Part shown: in pieces, positions 54,987 to 63,710 of the stretch | How the letters are laid out: each line of letters starts with the position of its first letter | Position numbering within the stretch: the first letter of the stretch is position 1 | Origin: Rhizobium sp. 11515TR | GTDB taxonomy: Bacteria; Pseudomonadota; Alphaproteobacteria; Rhizobiales; Rhizobiaceae | Assembly (NCBI RefSeq): GCF_002277895.1 | Contig: NZ_CP022998.1 | Coordinates: 2,585,501 to 2,649,500 of the forward strand | Direction of reading: 5' to 3' | Length of the DNA stretch: 64,000 bases | Program-made: the position numbers and the translations under genes | The notes under the pieces: model-generated | Seen by the model: the letters and a program-made list of their open reading frames with translations, nothing else | Database searches by the model: none | Told to the model about the DNA's origin: nothing

Positions 54987-56303
54987 GTGACAGCAAAGCC
55001 TCAAAACCGGGTTTTCGGCAAGCAAAAGCGACATCACACTATTATCCTCGCTAGCGGCGATACGGTGCGACATATGACGGTGCGCCCATGGATGGCCGCG
55101 GTCGCCGTCTGTATGGTCGGAGTCTTCTCGATCGGCTATCTCCTTGCGACCTCCTACCTGGTCCTGCGTGACGATCTCATCGGTGCCACGATGGCCCGCC
55201 AGGCGCGCATGCAATATGACTATGAAGATCGCATCGCCGCCCTGCGCGCCCAGGTCGACCGCGTCACCTCCCGCCAGCTCCTGGATCAGCAGGTCGTGGA
55301 GGAGAAGGTTGACAAGTTGATCGAGCAGCAACAGCAACTCTCCTCACGCAACGGCAAGCTCAGCACTCTTCTCGACCGCGCAGAAAACTCCGGCCTGACC
55401 GACAAGAGCGCGCATCCAGATGCCAATGCTGCTGCGCCTAAGAATGAACATGCCCGGCTGACGTCACCCAAGGCAATCGAAAAGCTTCTCCTGAGCGGCA
55501 CGCCGGCTGACGCCCCATCCGACAACTCCACGCTTGCCTATGTCCCGGCCCCCGAAACCGTCGCCGACCGCGCCGATCGCGTCTTTTCGAAGGTGACGCT
55601 GTCGCTGAAGCACATAGAGCAGGATCAATTATCCCGGATCCGCAATCTCACCGCTGGCGCGTCAGAAACCGCCAACGAGATCCAATCGATCATGCAGAAC
55701 GTCGGGATCAGGGTTCCAAACGAGGTCGCCAATACTGCTCGTGAAGACACGGATGGCGGCGTTGGGGGCCCCTATGTTCCGCCTGAGAATGTCGATCAGT
55801 TCGAACGATCCATGGCGGAGCTCGATACCGCTTTGACGCATCTGGAAACCGTGCGGGGTGCCGCCGAAAGCTTGCCTTTCCGCAACCCGGCGCCGGGCAA
55901 GCTCATTACCAGCCCTTTCGGTAACCGCAAGGATCCCTTCTTTGGCACGCTGGCCCTCCACACCGGCACGGATTTTCATTTCAGCCCCGGTGAGAGGATC
56001 AAGGCCACCGCCCCCGGCAAAGTGGTTTCGGCGGGCTGGACTGGCGGGTACGGCAACATGGTGGAGATCGACCACGGCGGCGGCATCTCCACCCGCTATG
56101 GGCATATGGAACAGGTGCTCGTCAAAGTCGGCGACAAGGTCGGTGCCGGCGATGCGATAGGTCTGGCCGGCAGTACGGGGCGCTCGACAGGAACTCATCT
56201 GCATTATGAAGTGCGCGAGAACGGACATCCCATAGACCCGATGTATTTCATCGGTGCCGGCACGAAACTCGCAAGTTACATCAGCGGATTGGGCGCAATT
56301 TAG
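54987..56303 (+). CDS. Membrane-anchored M23 (LytM) peptidoglycan endopeptidase
   Basis: 438 residues from the GTG at 54987, which has GGGAGA 6 nt upstream; an ATG at 54936 is less likely. One transmembrane helix (about residues 34-56), a coiled-coil region (VEEKVDKLIEQQQQLSS), then the LytM domain in the last 140 residues with H-x3-D (HTGTDF) and HLHYE zinc motifs intact. The NGHPIDPM ending is typical. It cuts peptide cross-links or activates amidases during growth. Confidence 0.92.
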   Translation: MTAKPQNRVFGKQKRHHTIILASGDTVRHMTVRPWMAAVAVCMVGVFSIGYLLATSYLVLRDDLIGATMARQARMQYDYEDRIAALRAQVDRVTSRQLLDQQVVEEKVDKLIEQQQQLSSRNGKLSTLLDRAENSGLTDKSAHPDANAAAPKNEHARLTSPKAIEKLLLSGTPADAPSDNSTLAYVPAPETVADRADRVFSKVTLSLKHIEQDQLSRIRNLTAGASETANEIQSIMQNVGIRVPNEVANTAREDTDGGVGGPYVPPENVDQFERSMAELDTALTHLETVRGAAESLPFRNPAPGKLITSPFGNRKDPFFGTLALHTGTDFHFSPGERIKATAPGKVVSAGWTGGYGNMVEIDHGGGISTRYGHMEQVLVKVGDKVGAGDAIGLAGSTGRSTGTHLHYEVRENGHPIDPMYFIGAGTKLASYISGLGAI

Positions 56304-56500
56304 CTGCGGGAATTGTGACAAACGCGCAACAAAGATGGCACTAATCCGAAAATTGCGTTATGAATGAACTTCAGGCCTGTTGAAGCGCCTGCTTTCCTTG
56401 ACTTCCCGGATATTTGGTTCTATGTCGCGCTGCATTGCGGCACGCTCCTGTGTGTCGACTCATGGTGTTCGACTGAACCAAGACGGAATTAGTTTTCCCT

Positions 56501-58021
56501 TTGACAACATTTGCTGACCTTGGCCTGAGCCAAAAAGTCCTTTCCGCGGTGACTGACGCGGGCTACACGACACCGACTCCGATCCAGGCCGGTGCAATCC
56601 CCTTTGCGCTTCAGCGCCGCGACATCTGCGGCATTGCCCAGACCGGAACCGGTAAGACGGCCTCCTTCGTGCTGCCCATGCTGACGCTGCTCGAAAAGGG
56701 CCGCGCACGCGCCCGCATGCCGCGGACGCTCATTCTGGAGCCCACGCGCGAACTCGCAGCGCAGGTCGCCGAGAACTTCGAGAAGTACGGCAAGAACCAT
56801 CGCCTGAACATCGCTCTTCTGATCGGTGGCGTTTCCTTCGAAGAGCAGGATCGCAAGCTGGAACGTGGCGCCGATGTGCTGATCTGCACGCCCGGACGTC
56901 TGCTGGACCATTTCGAACGCGGCAAGCTGCTGATGAGCGCCGTCGAGATCTTCGTCATCGACGAAGCCGACCGTATGCTCGACATGGGTTTCATCCCCGA
57001 TATCGAGCGCATCGCCAAGCTCATCCCCTTTACGCGTCAGACACTGTTCTTCTCGGCAACGATGCCGCCGGAAATCCAGAAGCTGGCCGATCGCTTCCTG
57101 CAAAACCCGGAACGCGTTGAAGTCGCCAAGCCGGCATCGACTGCCAAGACCGTGACGCAGCGCTTCGTCGCTTCGCATGGCAAGGATTATGAGAAGCGCG
57201 CCACGCTGCGCGATCTCATCCGTGCCCAGACGGATTTGAAGAACGCGATCATCTTCTGCAATCGCAAGAAGGATGTTTCCGATCTTTTCCGTTCGCTGGA
57301 CCGCCACGGCTTTTCCGCCGGTGCACTGCATGGTGACATGGACCAGCGCTCGCGCATGACCATGCTGCAGAACTTCAAGGATGGAAATCTGCAGTTGCTC
57401 GTTGCCTCCGACGTCGCAGCACGCGGCCTCGATATCCCCGATGTGAGCCACGTCTTCAATTTCGATGTTCCGATCCATTCGGAAGACTATGTTCACCGAA
57501 TCGGCCGCACCGGTCGCGCCGGCCGTTCCGGCGCCGCCTTCACCATCGTCACGAAGCGCGACACGAAGCATGTCGATGCCATTGAGAAGCTGATCGGGGA
57601 AGACGTCCAGTGGCTGAACGGCGACCTTTCGGCTCTGCCGCCCGCAGACGAGAGCAGCGACGACAATCGTTCGTCCCGCCGCCGCGACCAGAAGGGCAAG
57701 GGCCGCGATCGGGATCGCAGCCGCGGAGGCCGCAACGCCTCGAGTCACAAATCTGATATCGACGTCGAGGATAATGACGTCGTAGCGATCGAAGCAGCAC
57801 CAGCAAAGGCCGAAAGCGTGAAGAACGAGCGCAAGTCTGAGAACAACAATAACAGATCCCATAACGGTTCTCGCAACAACCACCGGCCCTTCCCTGCTGC
57901 CAATGACGATCACCGCGAACGCCGCAACCGCTATCGCGATCAGGACGACGGCCCGACGCCGGTCGGCTTCGGCGACGATATCCCGGCTTTCATGCTCATC
58001 GTGGCAAACGCCAAGGCCTGA
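56501..58021 (+). CDS. DEAD-box ATP-dependent RNA helicase (RhlE-like)
   Basis: 506 residues beginning with TTG (read as MTTFADLGLS). Q motif (TPIQ), Walker A AQTGTGKT, Ia PTRELA, DEAD box as DEAD in VIDEADRMLDMGF, SAT, and HRIGRTGRAGRSG are all present, with the helicase core about 1-375. The C-terminal 130 residues are a basic Arg/Asn/Asp-rich tail for RNA binding. It unwinds RNA in ribosome assembly and decay. No clear ribosome site precedes the TTG. Confidence 0.93.
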   Translation: MTTFADLGLSQKVLSAVTDAGYTTPTPIQAGAIPFALQRRDICGIAQTGTGKTASFVLPMLTLLEKGRARARMPRTLILEPTRELAAQVAENFEKYGKNHRLNIALLIGGVSFEEQDRKLERGADVLICTPGRLLDHFERGKLLMSAVEIFVIDEADRMLDMGFIPDIERIAKLIPFTRQTLFFSATMPPEIQKLADRFLQNPERVEVAKPASTAKTVTQRFVASHGKDYEKRATLRDLIRAQTDLKNAIIFCNRKKDVSDLFRSLDRHGFSAGALHGDMDQRSRMTMLQNFKDGNLQLLVASDVAARGLDIPDVSHVFNFDVPIHSEDYVHRIGRTGRAGRSGAAFTIVTKRDTKHVDAIEKLIGEDVQWLNGDLSALPPADESSDDNRSSRRRDQKGKGRDRDRSRGGRNASSHKSDIDVEDNDVVAIEAAPAKAESVKNERKSENNNNRSHNGSRNNHRPFPAANDDHRERRNRYRDQDDGPTPVGFGDDIPAFMLIVANAKA

Positions 58022-58088
58022 TAGATCCCGCTCAGACACGCAGCAGATCGGCTTACCGGATGTTGCGTCCAATCTCGGGATTTGAATA

Positions 58089-58511
58089 TTGGGCAAGCCC
58101 GGCATCGATTTCCCAGGACTAGGAACCGGTCTCGCAATCTTGCGGGACGGCGAGCTTTTGCTCTATCGCCGCCTCAAGGCACCGGAAGCCGGATGCTGGA
58201 GCATCGTCGGCGGCAAGGTCGATCATATGGAGCCTGCCGTCAAGGCAGCCATTCGTGAGGCTGAAGAGGAAAGCGGCCTCGCCATCGGCAGGATCGACTA
58301 TCTCTGCACGGAAGAAGTCATCATTGAAGCCGAGCGGCAGCACTGGATCTCGCTGATCTACATCTGCAAGGATTTTTCCGGTGAACCGCGCCTGATGGAG
58401 CCAGACAAGCTCTCCGATTTTGGCTGGTTCGGCCGCGGCGAGCTGCCGGCTCAGCTTTCGGAATTCGCCAAGGCGACGATCGCCCATTTAAGCGAAGCAG
58501 ATTTCCGCTGA
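58089..58511 (+). CDS. Nudix hydrolase
   Basis: 140 residues, TTG start with no strong ribosome site. The Nudix box is complete: G-x5-E-x7-R-E-U-x-E-E-x-G-U as GGKVDHMEPAVKAA followed by REAEEESGL. The substrate (a nucleoside diphosphate derivative) is unknown. It lies 67 bp after the helicase gene and may be cotranscribed; it converges with tfoX-like. Confidence 0.85.
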   Translation: MGKPGIDFPGLGTGLAILRDGELLLYRRLKAPEAGCWSIVGGKVDHMEPAVKAAIREAEEESGLAIGRIDYLCTEEVIIEAERQHWISLIYICKDFSGEPRLMEPDKLSDFGWFGRGELPAQLSEFAKATIAHLSEADFR

Positions 58512-58514
58512 CGC

Positions 58515-58835
58515 CTATTTATCCGACCTAAGCGCAGCCTCGTAGGCCAGCCGCACCCAACGTGCCATTTCATCTGGATCATCTAACGCAATGTCTGGCA
58601 CCGACCAATAGGGCATGTTGACGGCCTTGCCCTTCTTGCCCTCGTAAGCCCAGCGTCGCGCACCGGCTGCCTCGAATTCGGAAGCACTGGCATCGTCCGC
58701 TTTCAGAAGAATCTCGTCGTCCACTTCGAGCGCCAGGATGCGGCCCATATGGTAGATCCCCTTGCCGCCGAACATCCGTTTGATGGTGACAGGCCCGAGC
58801 GACTGAAACATCTCCTCGATATCGATATTGTCCAT
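58515..58835 (-). CDS. TfoX/Sxy N-terminal domain protein
   Basis: 106 residues, TfoX_N family (RMFGGKGIYHMGRILALEVD, WAYEGKKGKAVNMPYWSVP). In enterobacteria Sxy controls competence genes, but short stand-alone domains in rhizobia have unknown roles. It starts 3 bp after the stop of the molybdenum cofactor gene and ends a minus-strand run. Confidence 0.87.
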   Translation of the reverse strand: MDNIDIEEMFQSLGPVTIKRMFGGKGIYHMGRILALEVDDEILLKADDASASEFEAAGARRWAYEGKKGKAVNMPYWSVPDIALDDPDEMARWVRLAYEAALRSDK

Positions 58836-58838
58836 TCC

Positions 58839-60473
58839 CTACCCCTTCAAAATGCCACCCGCCGCGACAACGGCCTCAGGCGTATCAACATCGAGATGTG
58901 CCGCCTCGCCGATCTCGACGTCAACGACCGTAAGTCCCGATGTCTCGATGATATGCCGTGCCCCCACATCGCCCTCCAGCCGCATCACGGCGTTCAACAC
59001 GGACCGCGGCAGGATGACGGGATTGCCACGCTTGCCGCCCGATACCGCCCGCACGATCGCCTGGCCGTTCGCCTCCCGGAAAGCCGCCATCAAAGCTTTC
59101 AGATCGTCGCTGGTGACACCGGGCATATCGGCCAGCATGACGAGGACGCCATCGGCACTCCGTGCTGCCCGTGTGCCGACACCTGCAACCAGCGAACTGG
59201 CCATGCCCGAGCCATAATCCGGATTGAATACCGCTCCGACGGCGAGACCATTGAGTGCGGTTTCGATCTCATCGCGCCGATGCCCTGTGACGACGACAAT
59301 ATCCGATACACCGCTTGCAATGGCGATAGATGCCGAACGGCGTACCAGCGCCACGCCATCGAATTCCGCCAAAAGCTTGTGTGAGCCCCCCTCGCCCATG
59401 CGGCTCGCCTTTCCCGCAGCCAACAGGACGATAGCAATCGATATCGCCGACGGCGGTTTATTGACAATGTCGCGCGGCCGTGGACGTGACTGAATTTCCA
59501 TGAGCAACCCTCCAACGCCCATGCCACTGATATCCTGCCGCGTCGGTTGTTCGCCGGCTAATATGCGATCCAGCACCCAATCGAAGCCATTCTCCTTTGG
59601 GCTGCGCGCGCATCCCGGCGCCCCGACGACATAAACGTCGCCCACCCTGCCAAGTACCAGCAGATTACCCGGATCGACTGGCATGCCGACCTGAATGACC
59701 TCGCCACCGGCAAGCCGGATCGCCTCCGGAATGACGTCACCGGCATCGATGACCGCCGAAGCCCCGAAAACGATCACCAGCTTAGGCATCCGGTCGGGCA
59801 CCGCCAGCGTGCGACGGACCGCATCGGCAACGGCGCCCGCTCTATGGGGGACGCGCTCCTCCCGCTGCAGCACGCTGCCCGAAGGCTGCAGTCGCTGCGA
59901 TAATATCCGCGCCGTCTTGTCCATCACCGAAGCCTTCAGCGACGGCAGTTCCGTAGCGACAAGCGAAACAGCATGTGGCATGAAGGGCTTGACCTCGAAG
60001 ACCGGCATCCGCCGCAAAATTTCGACACCTGCAGCGATTTTGGCTCCGGAAACGGCAAGCGGAATGATCTTGAAGGTCGCCACCATGTCGCCTGCTCGCA
60101 CAGGTACATGGTCTGCAAGACAGGCAAGGGTGATCGCCGGGTCGAGACTGTTGATCCGATCCACCGCTTCACGATTTGCAACGAACAGGCCGTCGACGGT
60201 GCTATGGACATTCACCCGTCCAGTCGCGGCTTCAGAAAAAGTCAGATGATCGGGAGCGACGGCCCGCGCCAGCTGCTCAGCCGCCTCGTCTTCCATGAGG
60301 TCGCCCGGTTCGATACGCGCGGCAATAATGTGCTCGATCCCGGCGGCGACGAGCCGTTCGATGTCTACGCCGGCAAGTCGATGTCCCTTGGAAAAGCCAC
60401 CATCGGCCAGCCGCACGGAATGCGCGAGAACAGCACCCTCCGCCTCCGCTGTCAAAAATTCACCGAAGATCAT
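58839..60473 (-). CDS. Fusion of molybdopterin-binding domain and MobA-like nucleotidyltransferase
   Basis: 544 residues. The N-terminal 340 residues are a MoeA/MogA-like molybdopterin-binding module (KLVIVFGASAVIDAGDVIP). The C-terminal 190 form a MobA/MocA-like transferase with LLAAGKASRMGEGGSHKLL (about 350-368) and the later NPDYGSGMASSL and ADMPGV. This layout fits cytidylation of molybdopterin for xanthine dehydrogenase or CO dehydrogenase type enzymes. It overlaps the upstream XdhC-C gene by 4 bp. Confidence 0.85.
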   Translation of the reverse strand: MIFGEFLTAEAEGAVLAHSVRLADGGFSKGHRLAGVDIERLVAAGIEHIIAARIEPGDLMEDEAAEQLARAVAPDHLTFSEAATGRVNVHSTVDGLFVANREAVDRINSLDPAITLACLADHVPVRAGDMVATFKIIPLAVSGAKIAAGVEILRRMPVFEVKPFMPHAVSLVATELPSLKASVMDKTARILSQRLQPSGSVLQREERVPHRAGAVADAVRRTLAVPDRMPKLVIVFGASAVIDAGDVIPEAIRLAGGEVIQVGMPVDPGNLLVLGRVGDVYVVGAPGCARSPKENGFDWVLDRILAGEQPTRQDISGMGVGGLLMEIQSRPRPRDIVNKPPSAISIAIVLLAAGKASRMGEGGSHKLLAEFDGVALVRRSASIAIASGVSDIVVVTGHRRDEIETALNGLAVGAVFNPDYGSGMASSLVAGVGTRAARSADGVLVMLADMPGVTSDDLKALMAAFREANGQAIVRAVSGGKRGNPVILPRSVLNAVMRLEGDVGARHIIETSGLTVVDVEIGEAAHLDVDTPEAVVAAGGILKG

Positions 60474-61177
60474 AGCGCAGCGCCTTTTGGCGATGAGACA
60501 TCCCTGCCGCGAAGCGAACCAATGATCTCTGCCAGAATGGCGACCGCGATCTCGGCCGGACTTGCGGCGCCGATGGGAAGCCCGATAGGCGCGTGGATGC
60601 GGGCAAGCTCGGCTTCGCCCGCGCCTTCCCGCTTCAGGCGTTCCAAGCGACTGGCATGCGTCTTGCGGCTGCCGAGCGCGCCGACATAGAAACAGTTCGT
60701 CTTCAGCGCCTGAATGATCGGCTCGTCGTCGATCTTGGGATCATGGGTTACGGCGACGAGCGCCATATAGCTGTCGAGCGGCCGCTCCTTCAGCGCATCG
60801 ACCGGCCAATCCGCGACGAGGTCGATGCCCTCGAAGCGCTCCGGCGTTGCAAAGGCGGTGCGCGGATCGATGATCGTCACGTCGAAGCCCGCAAGCGCCG
60901 CCATGCGCGCTAGAATCTGACTGATATGGACGGCACCGATGATGACGACGCGCGGCGGCGGCAGATGCACGTTGAAGAACAAGCTCTGTCCGTCTATCTC
61001 GAGCGCTGCGGACTTGCCCGAACGGAATGCCGCTGAAGCGGCATTGGCGAGCACGCCTTCCAGCGCATCACCTTCGACGATCAGCCGATCCGGCCCTCCG
61101 GAGAGATCGGTAACAAGGATCGCCGCCCGCCGCCTGCGCCGCATCTCGTTCAGCCGCACCAGTATCTGCCGGTCCAT
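60470..61177 (-). CDS. XdhC-family protein, Rossmann (C-terminal) half
   Basis: 235 residues. The Rossmann motif VVIIGAVHISQILARMAA begins the XdhC_C domain, with GALGSRKTHASRL and HAPIGLPIGAASPAEIAVAI after it. The XdhC/CoxI N-terminal motif is absent but is encoded by the separate gene just upstream (61177-61506). XdhC proteins bind the molybdenum cofactor and help its sulfuration and insertion. Start at the ATG at 61177, overlapping the previous stop as TGATG. Confidence 0.88.
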   Translation of the reverse strand: MDRQILVRLNEMRRRRRAAILVTDLSGGPDRLIVEGDALEGVLANAASAAFRSGKSAALEIDGQSLFFNVHLPPPRVVIIGAVHISQILARMAALAGFDVTIIDPRTAFATPERFEGIDLVADWPVDALKERPLDSYMALVAVTHDPKIDDEPIIQALKTNCFYVGALGSRKTHASRLERLKREGAGEAELARIHAPIGLPIGAASPAEIAVAILAEIIGSLRGRDVSSPKGAAL

Positions 61178-61506
61178 CAGCCGAGCCTTTCCACATAGAC
61201 GCGGATACGGCCGCCGCAGGAGAGGCCGACCCGCCACGCAGTCTCATCGGCGACACCGAATTCCAGCATGCGCGACTTGCCCGTTTCGATGACATCGAGT
61301 GCCTCGGTGATGACGGCACCTTCGACGCAGCCGCCGGAAACCGACCCATGAAAATTGCCTTCACCATCGATCACGAGATGACTGCCCGACGGGCGCGGCG
61401 CGGAACCCCACGTATCGACAACGGTCGCCATGGCCACGTTGCGGCCTGCCGACACCCATTCCTCCGCAATCACGAGCGGATCCAGACTTTCGGATATATC
61501 TGACAT
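61177..61506 (-). CDS. XdhC/CoxI-family protein, N-terminal half
   Basis: 109 residues, beginning MSDISESLDPLVIAEEWVSA. It carries the full XdhC_CoxI domain: ATVVDTWGSAPRPSGSHLVI, SGGCVEGAV and GLSCGGRIRVYVE, with the two conserved cysteines. The rest of the usual single-chain XdhC is the next gene, 1 bp overlapped. The split is as seen in cox clusters (coxI/coxF type). Confidence 0.9.
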   Translation of the reverse strand: MSDISESLDPLVIAEEWVSAGRNVAMATVVDTWGSAPRPSGSHLVIDGEGNFHGSVSGGCVEGAVITEALDVIETGKSRMLEFGVADETAWRVGLSCGGRIRVYVERLG

Positions 61507-61513
61507 CGGAGCC

Positions 61514-62761
61514 TCATTGCTTGCCGAGAAACCGCCTGGGATCATAGGTATCCGCGCGGCCGGCGGTGAGAGCCGATACGAGATCGGCTAGAGATAATAG
61601 ATTGTGGACGGGACGGAATTCGTCAACATGCGGGAGCATTGCTTTCACACCGCGGGCGCGCGCCTCGAAACCCTCGAACCGCAAAAGTGGATTGAGCCAG
61701 ATCAGCCGCCGGCAGGAGCGGTGCAGGCGACCCATCTCCGCGCTGAGCAGTTCCACGCCCTCGCGCTCCAGTCCATCGGTGATCAAAAGGACGATTGCGC
61801 CCTGCCCCAGCACGCGGCGCGCCCATAGCCTGTTGAACTCTTTCAGCGTCTCGCCGATCCGCGTTCCGCCCGACCAGTCGCGCACCGCAGCGGCGCATTC
61901 GTCCAGCGCTTGATCCGGGTCCTTGTGGCGCATCGCCCTGGTGACGTTGGTCAGGCGCGTTCCGAACAGAAACGTATGCACACGCCGGCGGCGTTCGGTC
62001 AGGACGTGCAGAAAATGCAGGAAGATACGCGTGTACTGGCTCATCGAGCCTGAGATATCGGCGAGCACGACCAGCGGCGGCTGAATTTCCTTCGGTTCCC
62101 GGAAGCGCGGCAGGATCAACACTCCGCCTGTCCGCAAGGCCGAGCGCATCGTCGCGCGCGGATCGACCTTAGCCGCTGTGCGGGATGGGGTGAAACGGCG
62201 CGTGAGCACGCGGTCCAGCGGCAGTTGCAGCTTCCCTAGTTCCTTCTTGGCGACGGCAATTTCCGCCGCCGACATTTGCGCGAAATCCAGATGGCGCAAT
62301 ACCTCGCTGCCAGAACTGGTAAACCGCGCATCGATTTCGATATCCGGCGCCTCGCGCGGCGGCCGCTGGTCGTTGCGGTCATTGAGCAAGGCATTACTTG
62401 CGCGGCTTTCGCCCGGTTTCGGTTTTTCCTTCTCTCGATAATCGGGCGCGACGGGCGACATCATCGCGATCATCTTCGCGACGAGATCGCGCGAGCGCCA
62501 GAACAGCCGGAACGCCTCGTCGAAGACGGCAAGATCTTCATGCCGCTTGACGAAGACGGAACAGAGGGCGGCGTGAAACTCCTCGCGAGAACCAATCCCG
62601 ATGGCCTCGACCGCTTCTATGGCGTCGGCAATCGCCCCCGGTCCGATCTTCAGCCCGGCCTTGCGCAACGCCCGGCCGAACAGCATGATATTATCGGCAA
62701 GACGCCCGTCACCGAGTGGTGACGGCGCAACAATGATGCCATCCTGCGCGCCCGGCTCCAT
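61514..62761 (-). CDS. VWA-domain protein, CoxE-like
   Basis: 415 residues. A VWA_CoxE domain in the second half has the metal-ion site D-x-S-x-S as ADISGSMSQY, preceded by FREPKEIQPPLVVL. In CO dehydrogenase maturation CoxE works with the MoxR-type ATPase CoxD to remodel the active site. It begins 4 bp after the MoxR gene and ends 8 bp before the XdhC N-half. Confidence 0.9.
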   Translation of the reverse strand: MEPGAQDGIIVAPSPLGDGRLADNIMLFGRALRKAGLKIGPGAIADAIEAVEAIGIGSREEFHAALCSVFVKRHEDLAVFDEAFRLFWRSRDLVAKMIAMMSPVAPDYREKEKPKPGESRASNALLNDRNDQRPPREAPDIEIDARFTSSGSEVLRHLDFAQMSAAEIAVAKKELGKLQLPLDRVLTRRFTPSRTAAKVDPRATMRSALRTGGVLILPRFREPKEIQPPLVVLADISGSMSQYTRIFLHFLHVLTERRRRVHTFLFGTRLTNVTRAMRHKDPDQALDECAAAVRDWSGGTRIGETLKEFNRLWARRVLGQGAIVLLITDGLEREGVELLSAEMGRLHRSCRRLIWLNPLLRFEGFEARARGVKAMLPHVDEFRPVHNLLSLADLVSALTAGRADTYDPRRFLGKQ

Positions 62762-62764
62762 GGC

Positions 62765-63691
62765 TCATCCCGCCAGCAGTTCGGATTTGACTTCATCCAA
62801 CACACGCTTGCCTTCGGCGCCCTGAATACGGGCGATATCGTCCTGATATTTTAGCAAGGTGCCGAGCGTATCCGAAACAGTCTCCGGATCGAGCGCCAGC
62901 CGATCGAGTTCCGTTAAAGCGGTCGCCCAGTCAATCGTCTCGGCAACGCCCGGATTCTTGAAAAGGTCGAGCGTACGCAGCTTCTGCACATAGGCGGCGA
63001 TTTGGCGCGAGAGTGCTTCACTGCAGCCTGGCACCTTGCGCCGGATGATTTCAAGCTCCTGTTCGGCCTCAGGATAATCGACCCAATGATAGAGACAGCG
63101 CCGCTTTAGAGCGTCATGAACTTCGCGCGTGCGGTTGGTGGTGATGATGACGATCGGAGGCTCCGCCGCGCGGATTGTGCCAAGCTCCGGCACCGTCACC
63201 TGAAAATCAGACAGCACCTCCAGCAGGAATGCCTCGAAAGCCTCGTCGCTGCGATCAAGCTCGTCGATCAGGAAGACCGGCGCGCGTCCACCGACACCGG
63301 ACAGTGCCTGCAGCACCGGCCGGCGGATCAGATAGCGCTCGGAAAAGATATCGGCCTCAATGCGGTCACGATCGGTCAGACCGGAGGCTTCCGCAAGGCG
63401 GATTTCCAGCATCTGCGCGGGATAGTTCCATTCATAGACGGCCGAGGAAACATCCAGCCCTTCATAGCATTGCAGCCGGATGAGCGGCCGGTCGAGCGCC
63501 TTCGCCAGGACCTTGGCGATTTCCGTTTTGCCGACGCCGGCTTCGCCCTCCAGGAAGAGCGGCCGCTTCATCTTCAATGCGAGAAACAAAACGGTGCCGA
63601 GCGCGCGACCTGCCAGATAGTCATGAACGCCGAGCAACGCCATCGTCTCATCGATCGAACCCGGCAACGAAGGTAAAATCTGATCCGCCAT
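62765..63691 (-). CDS. MoxR-family AAA+ ATPase, CoxD-like
   Basis: 308 residues. Walker A GEAGVGKTEIAKVL, Walker B VFLIDELDRSDEAFEAFLLE and sensor TTNRTRE are intact. MoxR/VWA pairs act as metal-centre chaperones; next to XdhC genes this pair corresponds to CoxD/CoxE. GGGAG precedes the ATG at 63691. It lies 19 bp after the flavin reductase. Confidence 0.92.
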   Translation of the reverse strand: MADQILPSLPGSIDETMALLGVHDYLAGRALGTVLFLALKMKRPLFLEGEAGVGKTEIAKVLAKALDRPLIRLQCYEGLDVSSAVYEWNYPAQMLEIRLAEASGLTDRDRIEADIFSERYLIRRPVLQALSGVGGRAPVFLIDELDRSDEAFEAFLLEVLSDFQVTVPELGTIRAAEPPIVIITTNRTREVHDALKRRCLYHWVDYPEAEQELEIIRRKVPGCSEALSRQIAAYVQKLRTLDLFKNPGVAETIDWATALTELDRLALDPETVSDTLGTLLKYQDDIARIQGAEGKRVLDEVKSELLAG

Positions 63692-63710
63692 GATAACTCC
63701 CTTGTAGGGG

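Noticed and set aside
56489..58105. 538-codon minus-strand frame
   Set aside because: Antisense shadow of the DEAD-box helicase gene, with Val/Ile runs from reversed codons and no domain.
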